Below, in pieces: positions 22,057 through 29,884 of a stretch of 64,000 nt of DNA. The position numbers and the translations under genes are program-made. Below the pieces are notes generated by a model that was given only the letters and a program-made list of their open reading frames with translations, was not told where the DNA came from and made no database searches. How positions within the stretch are numbered: position 1 is the first letter of the stretch; the number at the start of each line of letters is the position of its first letter. The stretch comes from Prorocentrum cordatum (lineage: Eukaryota; Sar; Dinophyceae; Prorocentrales; Prorocentraceae): contig CAUYUJ010016157.1 of the NCBI GenBank assembly GCA_963575745.1, positions 127,501-191,500 on the forward strand, in the 5' to 3' direction.

Positions 22057-22486
22057 TGTCCTCGTTATCCGCTCGCTGGCGCGCGCCGCAGCAGCGGCGC
22101 GCTGACCGCTACACCGGCTTGTTTTATGCAGACAGACTCGGTGTATGCACCGCGCCAGCGGCGCGCTGACCGCTGGGGTGGATGCCTGCGGGTTCCTGTC
22201 GACTGGACAGGGGTTAGGGCGCGCGCGGGGGATCGCGAGCCTGCGGCTCTCCAGCGCTCGCGCGCTAGAGGACAAAAGGAACTCGCGGAATCTGGCGAGG
22301 ACGGGGCGGAGGGGTTGGGACCAGTAGGAGGGGGAGGGGGAGGAGGAGGAGGAGGAGCAGCAGCAGCAGCACCCGCAGCAGCACCGACAGGAGGATCATT
22401 GCGAGGGTGCGGCCGTTTGCTTGCCCTGCGGCGCTGGGCTCGAGACAAGAGGGCGGCCGCGTGTGCGCGCGCATGGCTTCGGCATC
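22057..22486 (+). other. Intergenic spacer
   Basis: Contains a hairpin with GCGCGC arms (core 22087), a nearby GCGCCAGCGGCGCG variant without the full loop, and a GGA/GCA-rich stretch (22325-22395). No gene was seen. Confidence 0.6.
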
Positions 22487-22800
22487 ATGGCCGCCGCAGC
22501 CGCTCCGCCCCCGGACCCAGGCGGCGCTCGCCCCGCAAACGCGCCTCTGCGGGTCGGGCACGACCGCGAGGTCAACGAATTTTGAGTTTGCATACCAACA
22601 AGACAAAACGAAAGACCCCGACAGAGGGCAATATTCGGATTCGGGTAATTACGTTATGCGCCGCAGCAGCGGCGCGGCTTGCCACTATGAATCTGGCAAA
22701 CGCATATGGAAGAAGATTCATTTATGCTCGCAGTGGCCGTGGAAAAGCGACCACCGTCTGGCGGCGGTTCTGTGGACCACAAGAAGTGGTTAGGCTTTGG
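22487..22800 (+). pseudogene. Truncated first-exon copy of the OTU-like/DDE gene
   Basis: Homologous to 24341-24665. It starts with the same MAAAAAPPPDPG, but the frame is lost after ...DREVNEF, where an extra T creates a stop. It recovers in another frame (DPDRGQYSDSGNYVMRRSSG) and ends abruptly at the block junction near 22800. The Cys/His-rich motif is degraded: compare ICKKIHFCSQRPCPSDH in the full copy. Confidence 0.7.
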
Positions 22801-22939
22801 AGTCCGATGAGAAGTAGGAGGATTTGTTCGAGACGAGGAGTCCGCTTTCCATAGCCGTTTTCAGGCGGATCACCAGTGAGGCGAGCTGACACCTAGAACG
22901 CGGGCGCCTTCGCAGCAGCGAGGGCTTGCGCGCGGCGGC

Positions 22940-23490
22940 ATGAAACGCAAGGCAGAGGAAACATGGCGGGATGTCGTTGTCGGGAAAGCAGCGCGCCAAG
23001 ATGGCACGAGCATGAGGGTGCTCTGCGCGACGGGCGGGCTGTGCCGAAGTCACGAGGGGGCAGCGGGATGTGCTCTGGAATGGGAGGAGCGCTATGTTTC
23101 CTTTGGCGGCGAGGAAAGCCTAGAAACCTTCGTGCCCGTCGGAAAGCACCGCCTGTGCATGCTCAAGGTGGCCCGTGGTCTCAGCGCCGTGAAGGGCGCC
23201 TTGAACGAAACGACAATGTTAGAGCAAGCGCTTGGGAAGCTTCGCGTCGGAGAAGGAGACAACGTGGATGAAGCGTCGACTCCTGTGAAAAACGCTTCCG
23301 CAGCAGCGGGGGTTGCAGCAGGGCCCCCCGCAGCAGCGGGAGAAAAAGGTCGGGGTCCCATGGCGGATCTCCTCGGAACCGCGAAGGGCGCATCGAAAGC
23401 GAAGAAGGTGGCGGCGCGTCGCCAACCGGCGAAAACCCTTGAGAAACAGAAAATACTGTCTCGAGGCACGCTCTGCCTCTCGCTCCGCGC
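22940..23490 (+). pseudogene. Truncated paralogue of the 21100 gene
   Basis: The first ~150 codons align with 21100-21560 (MKRKAEETWRDVVVGKAARQDG then TSMRVLCATGG). The two hairpins are at corresponding places (cores 23299 and 23329). Homology is lost near 23470, where unrelated sequence begins, and no second globular region follows. The frame stays open beyond this to 24064, but that part is not homologous and looks noncoding. Confidence 0.65.
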
Positions 23491-24340
23491 GGTCGTCTTG
23501 GGCGGCGTCGGGCCTCCGCTGACCGATTACATGTTGCATATATGTTCATCTTGTGTATGTATGGTGTGTCGACATAAATGTATGTATATATATGTATATA
23601 TATATATAACACGGACGCAGGGGCGTGGCCCGCGGCCCAGGGCGGGGCCCGAGATTCTGGGACAGGACACAGGGCCTCATCGTAGGATGCTCATCATTCT
23701 CATCATCGCTATGATGGGGGGGGAGGAGGGGACAGCTACCAGCTGCGCGCTGGCGCCACCGCCGCTCCCCCGCGCCCGCCGGCGCACCCGCAGTGCGGCT
23801 GCGGGGGGGGCTGCGCCTCAATTCCTGCAGAGGCGGCCTGCAGGAATGTTGCACTTTTGGCGCCTTGTACAAACGCCCGAGCGGCCCGCTTTTTTTTGGG
23901 GGGGGCTGTTGGTTCACGGTGGAAGAGGAGACTATCATCATCCCCCGTGCCGCGTTCGCCTTCCCTCGACGACGATGTCGACGACTTCCCACATTCTGGC
24001 CTTGTTTTCTGGGGGGTGTTCTCGGAGTCGTTCGGGGCGTTCGTTCGTGCGTGCATGCTTCTGAGTTTTCTGCGCGTCGTTCGGGCCGCTCGTCCTGGTG
24101 CGAGTCGTTCGGGCCCCTCCTCACCAGCCCATCTCACAGCAGCAACCCTCGCGAAGCATGCCGACGGTCGTGTTTTTTTCAGGCGTGTGTCCGCTGGGCC
24201 CCGCATATCTCCCTTGTTCCTCGTTCCTCCCGCCCCCTTGTACATCCTCCTTGTGGGGGGATGCGGCCGTTTGCTTGCCCTGCGGCGCTGGGCTCGAGAC
24301 AAGAGGGCGGCCGCGTGCGCGCGCGCATGGCTTCGGCATC
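23491..24340 (+). other. Insertion-like noncoding segment in block 2
   Basis: This begins with AT-rich TATG/ATAT microsatellite (about 23570-23610), unlike anything else in the element, then GC-rich sequence with C and G runs. It separates the broken 22940 copy from the 24341 gene. No gene was seen, although open frames exist on both strands. Confidence 0.55.
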
Positions 24341-25780
24341 ATGGCCGCCGCAGCCGCTCCGCCTCCAGACCCAGGAGACGCTCGCCCTGCAAACGCGCCT
24401 CTGCGGGTCGGGCACGACCGCGAGGCCCACGAATTTGTGGAGTTTTGGTACCAAGAAGACAAAAAGAAAGACCCCGACAGAGTGCTCATGAACCCACGGA
24501 AACTAAAGGAGACAATATTCGGATTCGGGTACGTTATGCGCCGCAGCAGCGGCGCGGCTTGCCATTATGACTCTGGCAGACGCATATGTAAGAAGATTCA
24601 TTTCTGCTCGCAGCGGCCGTGTCCCAGCGACCATCGTCTGGCGGACGGTTCTGTGGACTACAATAAGTGGTCAGACTTGCAAGCGCCCTGGCATTTAGTG
24701 CAATGCGCGGGCGGGTGGCCCGCAGGAACTGGAGCCCCCGCAGCAGCGGGGGCGCCGGCCGAGGCGTGCGAGGTCCCTGCTGAAGCGGCAGCGGAGCCGT
24801 GGGTGGGCCCTGCTGAAGGCCCCGCAGCAGCGGGGCCGTCAGCGGAGGCGTGCGTGGCCCCTGCTGAAGTGGCAGCAGAGCCGCACGTGGGCTCTTCTGA
24901 CGGCCCCGCAGCAGCGGGTGCGTCAGCGGAAGCGTGCGTGGCCCCTCCTGAAGTGGCGGCGGCACCGTGCGCGTGCCCTTCTGAAGGCCCCGCAACAGCG
25001 GAGGCGTGCGTAGGTCCTGCTGGCGCGCATGGCGCCGACGCTATCGCCGAGGCCGCTTCCGCAGTGGAGGCTGCCCTGAAGGACTCCGCGGCAACAGCAG
25101 CTCTCTCAGCAAAGGGGGTTCCCCCTGTCGCTTTCCCTCAACCCGCCCCGCTTGCTTTTCGCGACATAGCGGAACCCGTGCTTCCAGGGGCGGAGATTGC
25201 TGCAGTGACCGCCTTTGAAAAGACAGCCGCGAACGCAGGCGCCGCGGTGGCCCCGCCCGCGCCTGCAGGGGCACTTTCAGAACAAGGCCAGAGGTGCTTC
25301 GAGAAATTGATGAAGTTGTCGCGCAGTATTCGCGGAAGGCCGGGGGGATGCCGAGAGTGGATAGGGTATTCTGCTTTCGTAATCTTTGCACTTCTGCGGA
25401 AGGTGCGCGTCTACGTGTGGGAAGGACGGAACAGAGTCGACCTTTGCAAAGCTGTCTTGCCGCCGTGGAAACTGGAGGAGTTAACCCGCGAGCCTGCGGC
25501 GGACGCGATCGCGTGTTGCGCCGTCCCCCGAGAATCGGGGCCACCGGACTGGGCCCCCGTGTCGGAGGAGTATCTTTTGATTCTATGCAATCATTTTATC
25601 GCAGGCGTCTCCACCGACTTTGTGGACTTCACGGGAGATGCTTCGACGGTGGACGGTTTCTATTCGGCTCTCGGTGTGTTCGTCGTGTCCACAGTCGCAG
25701 ACGGGGACTGCGGTTTGGATTGCGTGTTGCGGATGACCCAGGAGGTTTCCACGCGAGAGTCTCGCAGGGAGCTCCGCCAG
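24341..25780 (+). CDS. OTU-like/DDE transposase gene, first exon
   Basis: The ATG at 24341 matches the start of the duplicated copy at 22487. The product opens with an Ala/Pro-rich segment, then a conserved block with a Cys/His-rich cluster (ICKKIHFCSQRPCPSDH, residues ~85-100). Next come repeated hairpin-derived Ala linkers (cores 24739, 24823, 24907, 24991 and neighbours), a helical region, and at the C-terminal end VSTVADGDCGLDCV. DGDC is the catalytic-cysteine motif of OTU-type cysteine proteases, and the following ESRRELRQD helix fits the same fold. The active-site His was not identified. The exon joins the DDE exon in phase across a 174-bp intron (25781-25954). OTU proteases normally act on ubiquitin-like modifiers. 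The role in this element is inferred only. Confidence 0.6.
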
Positions 25781-25954
25781 GACAGTTGCTCTCTCCGACC
25801 ACCCTGATCCTTCGCTTCCATCTCTGCTGCCCCCACATGCTCTCCCCCTCCTTCTCTCCCCATTTTGCCTTCATGCCTCTCCCATCGCGCCCCCCTCTCC
25901 CCTCGTGCCCCCCCCACCGAGTCTCCTTGCCCCTCCTCCATGCCCGCCTGCCAG
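25781..25954 (+). other. 174-bp intron, GA-AG borders, flanked by a 9-bp direct repeat
   Basis: The coding frame runs ...CGC CAG | GACAGTTGC and resumes ...TGCCAG | GAC ATC GCG. The repeat GCCAGGACA occurs at both borders (25776-25784 and 25950-25958). Removing one repeat plus the pyrimidine-rich interior (in-frame TGA near 25805) restores an uninterrupted helix RRELRQ-DIADYIVQR. GA-AG introns are documented in dinoflagellates. The direct repeat resembles a target duplication, as in introner-type intron gain. Confidence 0.6.
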
Positions 25955-27709
25955 GACATCGCGGACTACATTGTGCAAAGGGTGCGTCTGGCGTGGTTCC
26001 TCGACGCGATGGTCCTGACACAAGAAGTCACGCAGGATGACGTCCAGGAGCTTCGTCGCCTGCAGAGCGCCTTAGACGACGAAGAACTTGTCCCGCAGCC
26101 TGGCCACGCCGCCCCTCCGAGAGCACAGGGCGCTGCCGCCGCAGCAGCGGCGGCGCCACCTGAGGACTTGGCAGTGGTGGAAGTCGACGCCGAGGCAGTC
26201 TGTCAGGAGCTCGTGCAAGCCATCCAATGGTTGACAAAAGACGCTGCGTGCGCCCTGGACGTAGCTCGGGAGCTGATGCCCGCAGAGCGGGAGGAGCAGC
26301 TCTTGAGGTACAGGAACCGCGGCTGCGAGCGCAAAGCCCCCGCCCAGAACAAGAAGCGCGTGGTGGTCCCGTCGCCCCTGTGCTCGAGGATGGTGATAGC
26401 GGGTGCTTTCGACGAGCACATGCGCTCTTTAGGCTGGACGCCTGGAGACCGCTTTCCGTATGGAGGGGCGCGTTCATTCATGGACGCGTGGGACTGGGGT
26501 TCCATGTCCCGTCTCTCTCTCAGGAAGCGCACGCACGTTGCGCGGCGCTGGCACAAGGCTTTTCTGTCGTCGAAATACGCCTCCGCAGTAGCGGAGGCTG
26601 TTCGGCATCCGCGGGGACACGAGACGCAGCACGGGCAGGGGCGCCTCCTGAAGTGGAAAGGGCGGAAAAGGATACCACAACAGGGACAGGGGGCAGCTCG
26701 AAAATGCCCTTGGCTGCGGCAAGCTCTGTTTGAATGGTGGAGTTCCATTCGGCACAGTGTAGATTGGAAGATGATCAAAAGTGGAATGCGAAGTACCCAA
26801 AGAGAGCCAGCGAAGATAGCAAGGTTCACGCAAAGCATGCTCCAGACCAAAGCGTTGGAGCTCATGAGCGAGTACGTCACGCAGCAGCTGCGGATCGGGC
26901 AGCGACCCGCCGCCGTGGAGTTGAGGTCGCGATGGTGGGCCTCCTGGCGCAAGGAATACGGCCTCAGCATGCGGTGCCCGAACAGGAAGTACAAGTGCCC
27001 GCTGCCCGTCTTGGAAGAGCGCCTCGAGCGAGGCTGGCTGAACGTGTTTAGGGTGCGCGCCGCGTGCGTGCTACTCAACGAGCAGGATCCCGAGATGGAG
27101 AACTTCGACCAGTCGCCTTTCCACCACAATGAAACAGGATCAGCTGGCGTGAAGACCCTCGCAGTAGCGGGGGTCGAAGTGCCACTGGTGGAGTGCCACG
27201 GCGCGGTGCGGGAGCGGTGGACGGCCAATTTCATGACAATGAGCGACAAGGATCGACTGCGGAGAGAAGGCCCCCCACCGATGGAGTGCATGTTCAAGGC
27301 GGAGGGGGGGGGGGAGAAGTTGAGGCCGCGCCTGCTCGAACACCTTCGGCGCCGAGGGTTCGGCAGATGGGTGTCGGCGACCACCAGCACCAAGGGGTCT
27401 TACCGGACACCGTGCGCGCTCGCGCACCTGGACCGCCACCTCCCTCATCTGCCAGAGCCTCCGCAGCAGCGGGAGTGGAGAATTATGATGGCGGATGATC
27501 ATGGCCCTCACTTGTCCCCGCTTGTGAGTAAGCTATGTTTGTCTCGAGGGTACGTGTTCATCCCGCACGGGGGCGGCGTAACCCCAATCCTCCAAACTGT
27601 GGACACACATCTGAATCAACACGCCAAGCGCGAGTACATGAAGAGAGAAGGAGCCGCGCTGCTGAGAGCCATGAGGCTGGGCCAGTGCGTCCCACAGCTG
27701 GACAGTTAG
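25955..27709 (+). CDS. DDE (pogo/Tc1-mariner-type) transposase exon
   Basis: Continues the 24341 gene. After the OTU-like tail and an Ala linker (core 26140) comes a basic helical region suited to DNA binding (WKGRKRIPQQGQGAARKC through ALFEWWSSIRHS). The catalytic core follows with three acidic positions in typical context: NFDQSPFHHNE (~27100-27130), MMADDHGPH (~27487-27513) and TPILQTVDTHLNQ (~27580-27618). This D-D-D pattern with LQ-(T/P)-D at the third site fits the DDE_1/pogo branch, which duplicates TA on insertion, matching the element ends. The frame breaks just before the C terminus near 27690 (QCVPQ then, in the next frame, LECIDLMVEVM). Confidence 0.75.
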   Translation, partial: DIADYIVQRVRLAWFLDAMVLTQEVTQDDVQELRRLQSALDDEELVPQPGHAAPPRAQGAAAAAAAAPPEDLAVVEVDAEAVCQELVQAIQWLTKDAACALDVARELMPAEREEQLLRYRNRGCERKAPAQNKKRVVVPSPLCSRMVIAGAFDEHMRSLGWTPGDRFPYGGARSFMDAWDWGSMSRLSLRKRTHVARRWHKAFLSSKYASAVAEAVRHPRGHETQHGQGRLLKWKGRKRIPQQGQGAARKCPWLRQALFEWWSSIRHSVDWKMIKSGMRSTQREPAKIARFTQSMLQTKALELMSEYVTQQLRIGQRPAAVELRSRWWASWRKEYGLSMRCPNRKYKCPLPVLEERLERGWLNVFRVRAACVLLNEQDPEMENFDQSPFHHNETGSAGVKTLAVAGVEVPLVECHGAVRERWTANFMTMSDKDRLRREGPPPMECMFKAEGGGEKLRPRLLEHLRRRGFGRWVSATTSTKGSYRTPCALAHLDRHLPHLPEPPQQREWRIMMADDHGPHLSPLVSKLCLSRGYVFIPHGGGVTPILQTVDTHLNQHAKREYMKREGAALLRAMRLGQCVPQLDS

Positions 27710-27712
27710 AAT

Positions 27713-28868
27713 GCATTGACTTGATGGTGGAAGTGATGTCCCAAATGAGTCTTCACTTGGCTGCGGCAGACGGGTACTGGGAAACTGGTTCCAAGGCAAA
27801 TCTGTGGGATGCGGACTTGGACGCGCGCATATGCAAGGAGGCAGGCCATTTCTGGAGAAAGTTGGGGATGCGTGAGAAGGTCGCCGCCGCAGTAGCGGAG
27901 GTCGAAGAAGAGGTGCAGGCGGGGCGCTTGAGATGGACCTACAAAGACATCATGCGATTGGTCCTCCCGCGCCCTCGACGCGGCCACTGCGACGACGTGT
28001 TCGCAAACCTTGGAGACGACGCGGCTCTGGACGAGGGCGGCAAGATTTGGCATGGCATGGAGGGGGCGGAAGACGCAGCCGAGGGTCTCCGCAGCAGCGG
28101 GGGCACTGAGGGTGGCAATTCCGTCGACGCCCTCGAAGGAGATGAAGATGATGGGAGCTAGGACGACGACGGGTGGAGCGCCGCTGGCGAGTTTGACTAC
28201 GAATGGGCCAATCAAAGTCTCACCGCAGCAGCGGCGGGGGAGAGCGCGCTGGAGGCACCGCCTGGCCTGTCGACGTCTCGCATGGAAACTGCGGAGCAGA
28301 CGTCTGAATTGATGAGAACGTATTCGTCGATCGCCGAGGAGTTGCGCAGCTGGGGGGACATCGCGGGGGCCACGTTCATGGAGACGCAATTACGGAAAGA
28401 ACGGAGGCGAGTGCGTGAAGTGTCGAAGGTAGATCCTGGGGTTCAGCGAGCCCTCGCAGCATACGAGGACGCCCGCGAGGCGACGCTCAGAAACGAGAAA
28501 CGACAGCGGGATGTCGAGGCGCGGCGCAGAGAAGAGCTAACCCGCCTGGGGGGCGACGTACGCGTAAAGAAAGCGCTCAGCCTCTTTTTTTTCCTTGTAA
28601 TGCTTCTTTTCTCTTGGCTGGTTGCTGCTTTGCTGCTTTTGCTGCCTTTTCTTACTGTATTTTCTTTGTTTTTTTCGTAATCCCTTTTTTGCTCTTTTCC
28701 TTTTTTGTCTCTTTCCTTTTCCTTCTTTAGTTGTTGCTGAGGACACAGCAAGCCAAAATCTTAGACGCAGAGGCAGCCATAGATATCAAACACAGGATGA
28801 AGCATGTCGGGTTATCCGAGCTGGGCGCGGGCCTTCGCAGCTGCGGAGGCGCGGCGGGTCGAACGTCG
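27713..28868 (+). CDS. C-terminal part of the DDE transposase, with an in-frame TAG and an intron
   Basis: Continues in the next frame from LECIDLMVEVMSQMS. A helical region (GHFWRKLGMREKVAAAVAEV) and an acidic stretch follow. An in-frame TAG at 28159-28161 interrupts an otherwise continuous frame: after it come DDDGWSAAGEFDYEWANQS and a long coiled coil (METAEQTSELMRTYSSIAEE...). A GT-AG intron at 28564-28730 joins ...GGDVR to LLLRTQQAKILDAEAAIDIK in phase. A further junction near 28870 may lead across the poly-T region to 29142. If the TAG is genuine the protein ends at 28158. Confidence 0.5.
28564..28730 (+). other. 167-bp T-rich GT-AG intron
   Basis: Donor CGC|GTAAAG, acceptor TTCTTTAG|TTG. 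The interior is a polypyrimidine tract of TTTTCTTT type. Both exons are phase 0 and the joined product is a continuous coiled coil. Confidence 0.65.
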
Positions 28869-28964
28869 AGGTGCGACGCGCTGAATCGCCCCTTTTTTAT
28901 TTGTTTTCTTTTTTTTTTTGTTTTTTTATTTTTTTTTTTTATCTTGTTTTTTTTTTTTTATCTT

Positions 28965-29005
<41 letters not shown>

Positions 29006-29076
29006 TTTGCTTTTTTGTTTTGTTTTTTTATTTTTTTTTTTTGTTTTTTCTTTTTTTTTTTGCTTTTTGTTTTTTT

Positions 29077-29108
<32 letters not shown>

Positions 29109-29674
29109 TTTTGGGCGATGTTGGGTTCTGGGCTTTCTGCAGCTCAGCGGTCAGATTTTGAGTGGGTTCGGCGGGAATGGGGCGCCGCTGGCATGGGGGA
29201 CTTCGGTGGAAAGTGGCCGGAGACGTTGCCACGTGGTTGCAGAACGTCATAGACGAGTACTTGGGAGGCAACCCGAGAGCTTTCAGCATGTTTATGCACA
29301 GTGAGACGCGACGCCGTCTGTCTGGCTCCCTGGCGCTTGCGCTCCCTGCAGCTGGGGGCCTCTGAGAGGCGCGGCCCGCCGCAGCAGCGGCGAGGCGCGG
29401 GGTGCGAGTTCGGGCAGCAGCCGCTGCTCTTCCACTTGGCTACGATTGAGGTGCCGCGTGCGCGCGCGGACGTAGCGCAGGCCCAACGCAGAAGAAACAG
29501 GGAGGAGGGAGGACGGGGGAGGAGGTGAGAGGAGGGGGGGAGCAGGCAGGGGGAGAAAACCACGCGGGTGTCGATCACTCCGCCCCTCCTCCTGCTCTCC
29601 CCCCTCCTTCTCCCTGATATCTCCTGGTCATTATATCATTCCTCTCTCTATCCCTCTCTCTCTCTCTCGTTATC

Positions 29675-29706
<32 letters not shown>

Positions 29707-29884
29707 CTCTCTCACTATCTCCCTGTCTCTCCCTCTCTCTCTCTCCCTCTCTCTCTGCCCGCCCATTCCTTCCCTACCCGCCCCGTCTTCCTCCTTCGCC
29801 CCGCCCCCCTCCTTCCACCGCCGTTTCGGCCCCAGGAGTTCGGCTCTGACGGCCGCCCCCCCTGCAACGCGGGGGCAGGGAGCG
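28869..29884 (+). other. Poly-T region, possible last exon, and CT-rich leader of the nuclease-like gene
   Basis: 28890-29112 is over 85% T, probably intronic (candidate donor GTGCGACG near 28870, acceptor TTTCTGCAG|CTCAG near 29141). 29142-29250 reads RSDFEWVRREWGAAGMGDFGGKW in one frame and could be a short terminal exon of the transposase gene. 29400-29560 holds GGA-rich sequence and 29590-29760 is (CT)n microsatellite leading to the ATG at 29885. A hairpin lies at core 29380. Confidence 0.5.

Larger units (their letters stand above)
20960..22800 (+). repeat. Tandem duplication, block 1 (21100-type gene + 24341-type gene start)
   Basis: Block 1 (20960-22800) and block 2 (22809-~24700) share the leader, the start of the MKRKAEETW gene, and the start of the MAAAAAPPP gene in the same order. 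In block 1 the first gene is complete and the second is a fragment. In block 2 the reverse holds. Confidence 0.75.

Noticed and set aside
28918-29161. Phe-rich + strand and Lys-rich - strand open frames
   Set aside because: Translations of the poly-T tract.
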